Origin: Paractinoplanes deccanensis
GTDB lineage: Bacteria > Actinomycetota > Actinomycetes > Mycobacteriales > Micromonosporaceae
Length of the DNA stretch: 64,000 bases
NCBI RefSeq assembly: GCF_016862115.1
Contig: NZ_BOMI01000037.1
Coordinates: forward strand, 62,001 to 126,000
Direction of reading: 5' to 3'
The position numbers and the translations under genes were made by a program. The notes below the pieces were generated by a model. The model was not told where the DNA came from. It worked only from the letters and a program-made list of their open reading frames with translations, and did no database searches. This document shows positions 18,004 through 26,706 of the stretch, piece by piece (within the stretch, counting starts at the first letter, position 1; each line of letters opens with the position of its first letter).

Positions 18004-18795
18004 ATGAAGTTCTTCTCGAACGAGAAAGAGAACGAGGCGCAGTACGCCGACGACGACCCCGAGCGCACCCAGCACGTGGCCTCCGAGCCGGTGACGGTGC
18101 CGCCGCAGCGGGCCGGGTCGCCGTGGAGCGACCGGCCGGGTGACGCCCCGGCCGCCGTCCCGGCCGACACCTCGCCGCACACCGACTCCGACCCCGAGCG
18201 CCGCGACGGCACGACCTACGGGCCGGACGGCACCGTGGTCACCGAGCGCGCCGACTCCCACCCGGACGACGTGGACATCCGCCTGGACGACGAGGACACC
18301 CGCGCCGCCGGCACGGGCCACGATGTGCACGAGGGCGTGGCGCCGGCCGACGCGGACAAGCCGGCGGAGCAGACGGCGGTCCAGGACGACGGCACGTTCG
18401 ACAGCCCCACCGCGGTGGAGCCGGCCACCGGCGAGCCGATCCGGCCCGAGGCCCAGGACGCGATCAAGGACGACGGGACGTTCGAGAGCCCGGCCGTGGT
18501 CGAGCCGGCCACCGGCAAGCCCGTCGAGCGGTCCGGCGCCGCCACGAGCGACCGGCTCCTGCCGGACGGCGACGCCTTCACCGAGCGCTTCCGCGACATC
18601 CAGCTGCGCTTCGTCGACGACCCCAAGGACGCCACGGCCGAGGCGTCCCGGCTGGTCGAGGAGGTCGTCGACAAGCTGACCAGCACCCTCAAGGCCCAGC
18701 GCGACGCCCTGGGCGGCAACGCCGACGACACCGAGAAGCTCCGCGTCGAGCTGCGCGGCTACCGGGACATCCTCAACCGGCTGCTGTCGCTCTGA
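18004..18795 (+). CDS. Soluble acidic protein with C-terminal domain shared with upstream gene
   Basis: A 263-residue protein of unknown function. The first 180 residues are acidic and low-complexity, with two copies of a 30-residue repeat (DDGTFDSPTAVEPATGEP and DDGTFESPAVVEPATGKP). The last 75 residues (AFTERFRDIQLRFVDDPKDATAEASRLVEEVV...RGYRDILNRLLSL) match the C-terminal domain of the preceding membrane protein. It has no membrane segment. A membrane-bound and a soluble copy side by side suggests the two interact or exchange a partner. A strong hairpin follows the stop. Confidence 0.82.
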   Translation: MKFFSNEKENEAQYADDDPERTQHVASEPVTVPPQRAGSPWSDRPGDAPAAVPADTSPHTDSDPERRDGTTYGPDGTVVTERADSHPDDVDIRLDDEDTRAAGTGHDVHEGVAPADADKPAEQTAVQDDGTFDSPTAVEPATGEPIRPEAQDAIKDDGTFESPAVVEPATGKPVERSGAATSDRLLPDGDAFTERFRDIQLRFVDDPKDATAEASRLVEEVVDKLTSTLKAQRDALGGNADDTEKLRVELRGYRDILNRLLSL

Positions 18796-18809
18796 GCCTC
18801 GGCCGTTCT

Positions 18810-18834
18810 GCGGGGAGCCCGTCGGGCTCCCCGC
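18810..18834 (+). terminator. Rho-independent-like hairpin
   Basis: A perfect 11 bp stem GCGGGGAGCCC / GGGCTCCCCGC with a 3-base loop starts 15 bp after the stop of the upstream gene. No T-tract follows, which is common in high-GC actinobacteria. Confidence 0.75.
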
Positions 18835-18854
18835 ACCCGTTATAGCTTTGCGGC

Positions 18855-19853
18855 ATGCGCGCCGGCCGTCTCGTCTCCCTGCTCCTGCTGTTGCAGACGC
18901 GCGGCCGGATGACGGCGCAGGACCTCGCCGACGAGCTGGAGGTCTCGGTACGCACCGTCTACCGCGACGTCGAATCGCTCGGCGCGGCGGGCGTCCCGAT
19001 CTACGCCGACCGCGGGCCGGCCGGCGGCTATCAACTGCTCGACGGCTATCGCACCCGCCTCACCGGCCTGACCTCCGACGAGGCGGGCACGCTGTTCCTG
19101 GCCGGCATGCCGGGACCGGCGGCGGAGCTGGGCCTGGGCTCGGTGCTGGCGGCGGCGGAGCTCAAGCTGCGCGCGTCGCTGCCGGGTGAGCTGGGGGACA
19201 GAGCGGATCGGGTACGGGAGAGGTTCCACCTCGACGCACCGGGCTGGTTCCGCGCGGGCGAGCCGACACCCCACCTGTCCACGGTCGCGGAGGCGGTCTG
19301 GAGCGGGCGGGTGCTCCAGATCCGGTACCGCCGCTGGAAGGCCCCGCGCGAGGTCGACCGCAGGCTGGACCCCCTGGGTGTGGTGCTGAAGGCCGGCCGC
19401 TGGTATCTGGTGGCCGCGGCGGGCGAGCGCACGACGGCCTACCGGGTGTCGAACATCCTCGCCGCGGACATCCTGGACGAGCCCGCGTCCCGCCCGCCCG
19501 GCTTCGACCTGGCGGCCTACTGGGCGGAGTGGACGGAACGCTACGAAAGCGGCGTCTACACCAGTGTCGCGACGGTCCGCATGACGGAGGCGGCGCTGCA
19601 ACGGATGGCGTTCGTCTTCCCGCCGGAGATGTCCCGCACGGCCCGGGCCGAGGCGGGCCCACCGGACGAGAACGGCTGGCTGCTCACCCGGGTCCCCATC
19701 GAGTCGATCAGGCACGGCCACATCGAGCTGCTGAAGCTGGGCGCCGAGGCCGAGGTGCTGGACCCGCCGGAGCTGCGGGCACAATTCGCCGAGACCGCGC
19801 GGGGCTTGATGGCGACCTACCTGCCGACCGGCTCGCCACCCCCTTCGGTCTAG
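18855..19853 (+). CDS. YafY-type regulator with HTH and WYL domain
   Basis: A 332-residue transcription factor. An N-terminal HTH_11 (MRAGRLVSLLLLLQTRGRMTAQDLADELEVSVRTVYRDVESL) is followed by the GGYQLLDGYRTRL segment and a WYL domain (about 145-220, LQIRYRRWKAPREVDRRLDPLGVVLKAGRWYLVA). The C-terminal WCX-like part follows (MAFVFPPEM...TRVPIESIRHGHIELLKLGAEAEVL). WYL domains sense ligands such as nucleic acids or small molecules. The target is unknown. It is convergent with the Thr/Pro-rich membrane protein gene, with a 40 bp minisatellite in between. Confidence 0.9.
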   Translation: MRAGRLVSLLLLLQTRGRMTAQDLADELEVSVRTVYRDVESLGAAGVPIYADRGPAGGYQLLDGYRTRLTGLTSDEAGTLFLAGMPGPAAELGLGSVLAAAELKLRASLPGELGDRADRVRERFHLDAPGWFRAGEPTPHLSTVAEAVWSGRVLQIRYRRWKAPREVDRRLDPLGVVLKAGRWYLVAAAGERTTAYRVSNILAADILDEPASRPPGFDLAAYWAEWTERYESGVYTSVATVRMTEAALQRMAFVFPPEMSRTARAEAGPPDENGWLLTRVPIESIRHGHIELLKLGAEAEVLDPPELRAQFAETARGLMATYLPTGSPPPSV

Positions 19854-19893
19854 CGTTCGATCCCGCCAGCGGCCGGAGCGCCGGACGGAGTCG

Positions 19894-20053
19894 GTGCCGC
19901 TTACTTGCCCGCGGGGTGGCGCCGGCCAGCCTCGTGCCGCTTACTTGCCCGCGGGGTGGCGCCGGACGGCCTCGTGCCGCTTACTTGCCCGCGGGGTGGC
20001 GCCGGCCGACCTCGTGCCGCTTACTTGCCGGTGGGGTCGGCGGCCAGCCAGCT
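19894..20053. repeat. Four-copy 40 bp tandem repeat derived from a gene 3' end
   Basis: Four 40 bp units start at 19894, 19934, 19974 and 20014. Units 1-3 are about 95% identical and the fourth is the true, diverged end of the leftward gene at 20021. Each unit begins GTGCCGCTTACTTGCC, which on the minus strand reads ...GGCAAGTAAGCGGCAC and so carries the gene's TAA stop codon. Because 40 is not a multiple of 3, successive copies place TAA in all three frames. Confidence 0.92.
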
Positions 20054-20659
20054 GCCGGCGCGGTCGTTGTCGGAGGTGCCGTCCCAGCCGGTCTCGCCGC
20101 CGGTGTCGCCGTGGCCGGCGTCCTCGCCGGGGTAGGGCGGCCACGACGGGTCATCGGTCTCGTCGCCGGTGGGCGGCGTGGCCGGGTCGGTCGGCTCGGT
20201 GGTGCTGGGGTCGGTCGGCTCGGTCGGCGGCAGCGGCGGGGTGGTGGTCGTCGTCTCGGCCGGCGGGGTCGCCGGGACGGTCGTGCTCGCACCGGTGCCG
20301 GTGCTCGCACTCGCGCTCGCACTCGTGGAGGCGGACACGGTCGGCGTGGTGATCGGCAGCGAAGGCGAGGGCGACGTGGTGGCGCTCGGCGTGGGCTCGG
20401 CCGCGGGCGACGTGTCCATCGGCAGGACGTTGCCCTGCGGTGCGGTGTCCACAGGGGAGTCGTCGCTGTCCGTGGTCTGCTCACCCGCCCCGGTGCCGCC
20501 GACGAGCTGGTCGCCGGTCACCTTGTTCTTCTCGGTGACGACGGCCGGCGGTCGCGCGGGCGACGTCGGCATGCCGCCGAGCTGAACACCCATCCAGAGG
20601 GCCGGACCGAGCCCGACCGCGATGATCGCTCCGAAGAGCGCCAACGGTCCCCGCTCCAT
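20021..20659 (-). CDS. Membrane-anchored Ser/Thr/Pro-rich protein
   Basis: A 212-residue protein of unknown function. From the ATG at 20657-20659 (preceded by GGGGGAGG at ideal spacing) it has one hydrophobic segment (LALFGAIIAVGLGPALWMGV, about 6-25). The rest is a disordered region dominated by Thr, Ser and Pro (STSASASASTGTG, ETTTTTPP, repeated TEPTDP) and an acidic Gly-rich end. It resembles wall-spanning or O-mannosylated surface proteins. A start 23 codons upstream is possible, but its codons run over the Shine-Dalgarno. Its 3' end has been tandemly multiplied. Confidence 0.75.
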   Translation of the reverse strand: MERGPLALFGAIIAVGLGPALWMGVQLGGMPTSPARPPAVVTEKNKVTGDQLVGGTGAGEQTTDSDDSPVDTAPQGNVLPMDTSPAAEPTPSATTSPSPSLPITTPTVSASTSASASASTGTGASTTVPATPPAETTTTTPPLPPTEPTDPSTTEPTDPATPPTGDETDDPSWPPYPGEDAGHGDTGGETGWDGTSDNDRAGSWLAADPTGK

Positions 20660-20750
20660 GATCTGGCCTCCCCCGCCCTCATAGGGATCGTCCACCGTCA
20701 CCGGAAACTCATCTACCCATTTACGCAACCGGTAAGCGAACGGCCCCCGA

Positions 20751-20765
20751 AGGTCATTGTGACCT
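20751..20765. promoter_or_regulatory. Palindrome AGGTCATTGTGACCT
   Basis: A perfect inverted repeat AGGTCA-TTG-TGACCT lies 92 bp upstream of the membrane-anchored protein gene (20659) and 119 bp after the M48-like gene. A related word, AGGTGACC, follows at 20767. The spacing fits a dimeric regulator site, but which regulator is unknown. Confidence 0.45.
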
Positions 20766-20883
20766 CAGGTGACCAGCAGATCACTCATCCGTCGCGAATG
20801 AGACGCTGATGACCGGTACCACGCACGGCAAGGGTGGAACAGTTCACTGTGGGTCATGCCAGACGGGTGAAAGGTGCGCGGCG

Positions 20884-23802
20884 TCACCCGTTGTGGCGAG
20901 TGCGCGTGAGGAACGACACCGCCTCGTCGAGCGCGGCCCACCCACCCGGCAACTCCTCGGAGTCGAGGGCGGCCCGCACCCCGAGCCGGCTCCCGTCCCG
21001 CAGCCCGATCTCCCAATGCCGCCGCCCGTTGCGCCCCGCCACCACGGAAGCGACATCAGCAAACGGCACAAACCGCGTCTGAACCCCCTCATCGACCACC
21101 GGCAACGTCGCGACCGACCCGCCGTCACCGCCCGGCGCCGGCCCAGAACCGCTCCCGGCCCCAGTCGCGGCAGAACCGCTTCCCGTCCCAGCCGCTGCAG
21201 AACCGCTCCTGGCCCCAGCCGCAGAATCGGCCCCAGCCGCCACAAAACCGCTTCCACCCCCGGCCGCCGAACCAGCCCTGGCCGCAGAACCGCTCGCGGC
21301 CCCAGCCGCAGAACCAGCCCTGGCCGCCACAAAACCGCTTCCACCCCCGGCCGCCGAACCAGCCCTGGCCGCAGAACCGCTCCCGGCCCCAGCCACGGCA
21401 GGACCATTCCCCGCCGCAGCCGCCGCGGACCGTGCCGGCCCTGTCCCCGGCCCACCCTGCGACGCGCCCGAACCCGGCTGGGTGGGGACAAGGCGGCGGT
21501 GGGCCGGAGAGCCGTCGGCGAGAACGCCGTCGGAGGCCAGGCGGGTGAGGCGCCGCTTGGCCTCGGCGTGGCGGGTGCGGGGCAGGCCGGCCACCAGCAC
21601 AAGACCGGTCTCGACGACGAGCAGGTCGGTGCGCGCGCCGTCGACCAGCAGGTTGACAACACCGCCGAGCACCGGCACGCGCGCGGCGGGGCGCCCGCCG
21701 CCACCTGCCGAGGCGGTGATGTCGATGCCGAGGGTGGCGAGCCACTCGCGCGCCTCCCCGACCGTCGCCGGATCGCCCGCGAGCACGGCCGGGCCGTGCA
21801 GGTCGAGGTGGGACCCGTCGATCGAGACCAGCTCGGCCGCGCCCGTCCAGCTATGTCGCCAGCGAGCCCGCCCGTCATGCAGCGCCGTCAACGCCAGCAA
21901 CAGCGTGATCAGCTCGGTGACCCGAGCCGCGATCTCCTCGGCAGGCAGACGCCCCCCGAATGCCGGCGGTGACCCACCAGGCGGAAAGGCACCGCCGGAT
22001 GCGGCCAGGCCGCCTGCCAAGGAGGGGTCGCGGGACGCCGCCGAGCCGCCAAGCAAGGAAGGGTCGCGGGACGCCGCCGAACCGCCAAGCAAGGAAGGGT
22101 CGTGGGACGCCGCCGAACCGCCAGGCAGGGAAGGGTCGCGGGACGCCGCCGAACCGCCAGGCAGGGAAGGGTCGCGGGACGCCGCCGAACCGCCAGGCAA
22201 GGAAGGGTCGCGGGACGCAGCCAAGCCGCCAGGCAAGGAAGGGTCGTGGGGTGTGGTTGCGCCGCCCGGCAAGAAGGCGCCGTCGCGCGAACTTGCGCCG
22301 CCAGGCAACGAGGGCTCGCCGGGTGAGGCGTCGCCACGTTCGGCGTCACTGGCCAGGGATGTGCCTTCGGGTGAGATGGCGGCGGCCTGCGCGCCGGGCG
22401 TTGATGCCCCGGCGGGCGGGTAGTCGGCCGAGGATCCGATGGGCGAAGCGCCCGGCGAGGAGTTGGTGGGCGGGGCGCCTCGCGAGGATCCGGTCGGCGG
22501 GGCGCTCGGCGAGGAATTGGTGGGTGGGGTGTTCGGCGAGGAATTGGTGGGTGGGGTCCTCGGCGCGGAGGGGCCGGCCGGGGATGGCAGGTCGGCCAGG
22601 ATAAATTCGGCGAGCTTGGTGAGGTGGCCGTCCTCGGAGAGGCGTAGGACGTCGTCGATGGTGGTCACGGGGGTGCCGGCGGCGTGGGAGAGAGCTCGCA
22701 GGGACGCGTCGGCCTCGCGTTCCATCTCGGCTGTGCGGGCGGCGCCGAAGAACTCGTCCCAGCTGACGGTCTCGCGGCCGGCTACGGGGTAGGCGACGGC
22801 CTGCAAGGCGCGGCCGAGGCCGGGCAGGTCGGGGACCAGGTCGCCGGCCGGCGGGGAGATCGGGTCGGGGCCCTCGGGGGTGATCGCGGCGAGGGCGGCC
22901 AGTCGCTCGGCCAACGGCGGGTGGGGGTCCCACTCGGCCGGCTCCTGTGGGCCGCGGGCGCGCAGCAGCGCCGCGTCCTCGGCGCGGGCGGCCAGGACGC
23001 GCAGGAAACCGCCGAACACGTCGTCGGGCACCAGGCCGGCCTGCCAGCCGGGGCTCAGGTATTCGACGTGGAACAGCTCCTGCATGCCCTCGAGCACGGG
23101 GCCGTCGCGCAGCACCGCGGCCGCCACGCGGGCGCCGGCGAACTCGGCGGCGACCCGGTCGGCGGCGAGCTCGTGGGCGCGGCTGTACGGATCGTCGACA
23201 GCCCTGTACCACCTGGCCCACAGCCGCAACACCGGGCCGGCGGGGCTGCGCGCAGGGATGCGCGGCACGACACGGGACAGCACGACCCGGCCGCGGCGGG
23301 CCACGGGGGCGAACCGGCCGCCGAGCCGGGGCGAACCGTGCGCCAGCTCGTGCGCTACCACGGCCCGCAACCGCGCCTCGTCCCACGCCTGGAACAGCGG
23401 GAGTCCGAGGTAGAGCTCGCGGTGCCCGCCGACGAGGCCGCCGAGCCGCGCGCGCTCGACCAGGGTGGCGGCCGCGGACGCGACGACTGTCACGCCGTCG
23501 GGCGGCGCGACGCCGGCCGCGGCGGCGGCCTCGTCGATCATCGTCCAGAGCTTGGGCGCTCGCTCGCGGGTCACGGGGACGCCGGCGGGCGACGGGCGGC
23601 GCAGCCGCAGGGCGCGCATCGTGGCGTAGCAGAGCAGGCCGGCGGTGGCGATGGCGAGCGGAACCGCGACCTGCACCGCGACCGTGCCGGGCAGCAGGTC
23701 GAGCACCAGCAGCACGGCCAGCAGCGCCGCGACGACCTGGAGCCATGCCACCACCAGGAAGCCGGCCACCATGGCGGCGGACCTACTCGCCTTCACAGGC
23801 AC
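20884..23802 (-). CDS. M48-like zinc metallopeptidase with long repeat linkers
   Basis: A 972-residue membrane protein. Two N-terminal membrane helices (about 10-35 and 42-65) precede a metallopeptidase domain with HELAHG at residues 151-156 and the third zinc ligand in AHELAADRVAAEF (Glu211). Both match M48 (HtpX/Ste24-type) enzymes. From about 415 to 630 lies a disordered region of PPTNSSP-type and DPSLPGGSAASR repeats, followed by a folded part (about 640-760). A second Gly/Ala/Ser repeat region and a C-terminal domain (LPVVDEGVQTRFVPFADVASVVAGRNGRRHWEI) close the protein. M48 proteins usually end after the peptidase domain, so the extensions are unusual. Confidence 0.85.
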   Translation of the reverse strand: MPVKASRSAAMVAGFLVVAWLQVVAALLAVLLVLDLLPGTVAVQVAVPLAIATAGLLCYATMRALRLRRPSPAGVPVTRERAPKLWTMIDEAAAAAGVAPPDGVTVVASAAATLVERARLGGLVGGHRELYLGLPLFQAWDEARLRAVVAHELAHGSPRLGGRFAPVARRGRVVLSRVVPRIPARSPAGPVLRLWARWYRAVDDPYSRAHELAADRVAAEFAGARVAAAVLRDGPVLEGMQELFHVEYLSPGWQAGLVPDDVFGGFLRVLAARAEDAALLRARGPQEPAEWDPHPPLAERLAALAAITPEGPDPISPPAGDLVPDLPGLGRALQAVAYPVAGRETVSWDEFFGAARTAEMEREADASLRALSHAAGTPVTTIDDVLRLSEDGHLTKLAEFILADLPSPAGPSAPRTPPTNSSPNTPPTNSSPSAPPTGSSRGAPPTNSSPGASPIGSSADYPPAGASTPGAQAAAISPEGTSLASDAERGDASPGEPSLPGGASSRDGAFLPGGATTPHDPSLPGGLAASRDPSLPGGSAASRDPSLPGGSAASRDPSLPGGSAASHDPSLLGGSAASRDPSLLGGSAASRDPSLAGGLAASGGAFPPGGSPPAFGGRLPAEEIAARVTELITLLLALTALHDGRARWRHSWTGAAELVSIDGSHLDLHGPAVLAGDPATVGEAREWLATLGIDITASAGGGGRPAARVPVLGGVVNLLVDGARTDLLVVETGLVLVAGLPRTRHAEAKRRLTRLASDGVLADGSPAHRRLVPTQPGSGASQGGPGTGPARSAAAAAGNGPAVAGAGSGSAARAGSAAGGGSGFVAARAGSAAGAASGSAARAGSAAGGGSGFVAAGADSAAGARSGSAAAGTGSGSAATGAGSGSGPAPGGDGGSVATLPVVDEGVQTRFVPFADVASVVAGRNGRRHWEIGLRDGSRLGVRAALDSEELPGGWAALDEAVSFLTRTRHNG
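22007..22270. repeat. 36 bp coding repeats in the M48-like gene
   Basis: About seven tandem 36 bp units, such as GCCGCCGAACCGCCAGGCAG followed by GGAAGGGTCGCGGGAC, encode the 12-residue unit DPSLPGGSAASR/H. Some copies are identical over the whole unit, so the array is recent or actively homogenised. It keeps the reading frame. Confidence 0.88.
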
Positions 23803-23934
23803 TCCCTCCGTCAGGCGTCCCAGAGTAGGGCGGGGGTATGACGGAAACCCCAGACGCGAAGTCCGCCAGGAGGAAAAATAAGGAAGATTTTCGGCAGCGG
23901 TTTCGCGCCGTCACGAGAGGGGACACGGACGGCC

Positions 23935-25140
23935 ATGGCTCTTCTCGACCAGTCCCTCGCCTTCGCGGCGAAGGGGTACGCCTGGCTTCCGGACCTGCGG
24001 CGGCAGTCGCACGGCCGCCCCGTCGAGATGCGGGTCGGCGGGCAGCGCGCGGTGGCGATCAGCGGACCGGACGCGGCTCGCTTCTTCTACGGCAAGGGCA
24101 ACCTGGAGCGGCACGACGCCCTCCCGCCGAACGTGATCGCCACGCTCTTCGGCAAGGGCGTGCACACGCTCGACGGCGAGGCGCACCGGGCGCGCAAGGC
24201 GCTCTTCGTCGCGCTGCTCATGAACGCGGACGGGATCGACAGCCTGGCGAAGCTGGCCGGCGAGGTCTTCGACGAGGCCGCCGAGGGCTGGCGCGGCGCG
24301 GGCGCGATCTCGATCTTCGACGAGTCCGCGAAGGTGCTGGCGGAGGCCGTGTCGCGCTGGACCGGCGTACCGGATGAGGAGCGTGACCGGGACGCCCTGG
24401 CCCGGGACCTGATCGCGATGGTCGACGGCTTCGCGACCCTGGGTCCGCGCTTCGCGCGGGCGCGATCGGCCCGGCGGCGGCGAGAGCGTCAGTTTTCCAA
24501 GATCATTGATGCCGTACGCCGTGAGGACCCGGCCCCGGAGCCGCTGTCGGTGGTCGCGCACCACCTCGAGGACGGTTACCTGCTCGACTCGAGGACCGCG
24601 GCCGTCGAGCTCATCAACATCATCCGGCCGGCCACCGCGGTGGCGTGGTTCGTCGCGTTCGCCACGCACGCGCTCGACCGCTGGCCCGCCACCCGCGCCC
24701 GGCTGCGCGCCGGGGACGACGACTACACGCTGGCGTTCGTGCACGAGATCCGGCGGTTCTACCCGTTCGCCCCGTTCCTCGGCGCCCGGGCCGCACGCGA
24801 CCTGGTCTTCCAGCGGGCGGAGATCCCGGCGGGCGCGCTGGTGCTGCTCGACGTGTACGGCCAGCACCACGACCCGCGGGTGTGGCCGTCGCCGTACGAG
24901 TTCCGGCCCGAAAGGTTCCTCGGGCGCCCGGTCGGCGAGTTCGAGCTGATCCCGCAGGGCGGCGGCGACCCGCGTACGGGCCACCGCTGCCCCGGCGAGA
25001 AGATCACGATCGCGCTGCTGGGGACGCTGGTGCAGCGGCTGGCGAAGCTCGACTACTACCTGCCGCCGCAGGACACGAGCATCGACCTGAGCCGCATCCC
25101 GGCGCGCCCGGCGAGCGGGCCGGCGATCGTCGTGCCCTAA
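23935..25140 (+). CDS. CYP152-type fatty-acid peroxygenase (cytochrome P450)
   Basis: A 401-residue P450 of the CYP152 peroxygenase group, which hydroxylates fatty acids at the alpha or beta carbon, or decarboxylates them, using H2O2 instead of a redox partner. The I-helix acid-alcohol pair of ordinary P450s is replaced by Arg231-Pro232 (NIIRPATAVAWF); in CYP152 that Arg binds the substrate carboxylate. The ExxR helix is EIRRFYPF (about 271-278). The heme loop reads QGGGDPRTGHRCPGEK, with Cys352 as ligand. Its close match to Bacillus YbdT-type enzymes makes function fairly sure. No ferredoxin or reductase gene is nearby, which fits. It overlaps the convergent hexosaminidase gene by 4 bp. Confidence 0.93.
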   Translation: MALLDQSLAFAAKGYAWLPDLRRQSHGRPVEMRVGGQRAVAISGPDAARFFYGKGNLERHDALPPNVIATLFGKGVHTLDGEAHRARKALFVALLMNADGIDSLAKLAGEVFDEAAEGWRGAGAISIFDESAKVLAEAVSRWTGVPDEERDRDALARDLIAMVDGFATLGPRFARARSARRRRERQFSKIIDAVRREDPAPEPLSVVAHHLEDGYLLDSRTAAVELINIIRPATAVAWFVAFATHALDRWPATRARLRAGDDDYTLAFVHEIRRFYPFAPFLGARAARDLVFQRAEIPAGALVLLDVYGQHHDPRVWPSPYEFRPERFLGRPVGEFELIPQGGGDPRTGHRCPGEKITIALLGTLVQRLAKLDYYLPPQDTSIDLSRIPARPASGPAIVVP

Positions 25141-26666
25141 CCCCGTACCCAATCGATCTCTGGGGAACGGTGGAAGTTGACGCCCTGCGCCTCCCAGCGC
25201 GGGGCGAACTCCGCCAGGCGGCGGCGCAGCGACTGCCAGTCCCGGGCGGCGCGCGGTGACCAGCCCACCTCGGCGATCGCGGGCAGCCGCGGGAAGGCCA
25301 TGAACTGCACGTCGGCGAGGCTGCGCAAAGTCTCGGACCAGAGCGGCGCCTCCACGCCGAGCAGCGACTCCTCGGCGACGCCGGGCAGGCGGTCGGCGGG
25401 ATCCCAGTCGTACGAGCGCTCGACGCCGACGTGGCCGGCCCAGTCGAGGCCGAGCGGGGTGGACTCGTCGTACTTCATGTCCAGATAGGTACGGTCCGCC
25501 GGCGACATGATGACCTGGTGCCCGGCGGCGGCCGCGCGGGCCACGCCACCGTCGGCCGGCTCGATGCGCCAGTACTGCGGGATCGCGGTGGCGGGCAGGT
25601 CGACGGCGGCCATCTCGTGCCAGCCGATCGCGCGCTTGCCGTACTTGCCGGCCATCGGCAGCACCCGCGACATGAAGGTGCGGTAGTCGTCGGCCGTGGT
25701 GGAGAAGGCCTCGTCGCCGCCGATGTGCAGGTAGGGGCCGGGGGTGAGCTCGGCGACCGTACGGAGGACGTCCTCGACGAAGGTGTAGGTGATCTCCTTG
25801 TCGGCGGACAGGGTGCTGTAGCCGACCTCGCCGTCGGTGCGCTGCCGGACGGGCACGCCGTCGGGGGTCAGCTCGGGATAGGCCAGCTGGGCGGCGTTGA
25901 CGTGACCGGGCAGGTCGATCTCGGGAACGATCGTGACGAAGCGCGTGGCGGCGTAGGCGACCAGGTCCGCGTACTCCCGCGCCGTGAGGAACCCGGGCCC
26001 CGCGCCGTCGACGCCGGTGCCCTCGCCGCCGCTGATCTCGGTGAGCAGCGGCCAGCCGGCGATCTCGAGGCGCCAGCCCTGGTCGTCGGTGAGGTGCAGG
26101 TGCAGGTGGTTGATCTTGAACTGGGCGATCGTGTCGATGTAGGACCGCAGGTCGTCCGGCGAGTAGAAGTGCCGGGCGAGGTCGATCATGGTCCCGCGGT
26201 ACGGGAAGCGCGGCTCGTCCTCGATGCGGCCACCGGGCAGCGTGATCTCGGCCGCGGCCGTCGCGGCGGCAGCCGCCGGGTCCGCAGCCGCTGGGTCCGC
26301 CGCCGCTGGGTCCGCCGCCGCGGCCGCTGGGTCGGTGGGCAGGAGCTGCCGGAACGTCTGGACGCCGGCGAAGAGGCCCTGGGCGGTCGGGGCTCGCAGC
26401 GTGACGCCGTCGGCGGTGATGTCGAGGCGGTAGTGCTCGGGCGACTTGGCCGTGTCCTCCTCGACGAGGAGGCGAATCGGGGCCGTGCCGCCGACTCGGG
26501 GCACCGGGAAGCCGGTGGCGTGCCGCAGGAGGGCCGCCAGCTCGTCGGCGACCGCCGCGGCCTCGCCGACCGCGCCGACCGACACATCCGGCGCGATCCG
26601 GAAATCGGCGGACGGATCGGGCCGCACAGAGGCGGGCAAAGGAATGACGTCGCCGAGTTGTCTCAT
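25137..26666 (-). CDS. GH20 beta-N-acetylhexosaminidase
   Basis: A 509-residue family 20 glycosidase that cleaves terminal GlcNAc or GalNAc. A GH20b-like N-terminal domain (about 7-110) is joined to the (beta/alpha)8 domain by a short DPAAA repeat linker (about 112-138). The catalytic pair is in YLHIGGDEAF (Asp318-Glu319). Other landmarks are HFYSPDDLRSYIDTIAQFKINHLHLHLTDDQGWRLEI, VPEIDLPGHVNAA and the substrate-binding EAPLWSETL. No signal peptide is visible, so a cytoplasmic role in chitin- or wall-derived oligosaccharide recycling is likely. ATG at 26664-26666 is preferred; reading further upstream crosses the divergent GNAT gene. Confidence 0.93.
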   Translation of the reverse strand: MRQLGDVIPLPASVRPDPSADFRIAPDVSVGAVGEAAAVADELAALLRHATGFPVPRVGGTAPIRLLVEEDTAKSPEHYRLDITADGVTLRAPTAQGLFAGVQTFRQLLPTDPAAAAADPAAADPAAADPAAAAATAAAEITLPGGRIEDEPRFPYRGTMIDLARHFYSPDDLRSYIDTIAQFKINHLHLHLTDDQGWRLEIAGWPLLTEISGGEGTGVDGAGPGFLTAREYADLVAYAATRFVTIVPEIDLPGHVNAAQLAYPELTPDGVPVRQRTDGEVGYSTLSADKEITYTFVEDVLRTVAELTPGPYLHIGGDEAFSTTADDYRTFMSRVLPMAGKYGKRAIGWHEMAAVDLPATAIPQYWRIEPADGGVARAAAAGHQVIMSPADRTYLDMKYDESTPLGLDWAGHVGVERSYDWDPADRLPGVAEESLLGVEAPLWSETLRSLADVQFMAFPRLPAIAEVGWSPRAARDWQSLRRRLAEFAPRWEAQGVNFHRSPEIDWVRG

Positions 26667-26706
26667 CGTGGGAGCGCGCACGCGAGAAACCTTAAACTGT
26701 CTTTCC

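Noticed and set aside
22007..22270. 36 bp direct repeats that could look like CRISPR
   Set aside because: They are in frame inside the M48-like coding region and have no spacers.
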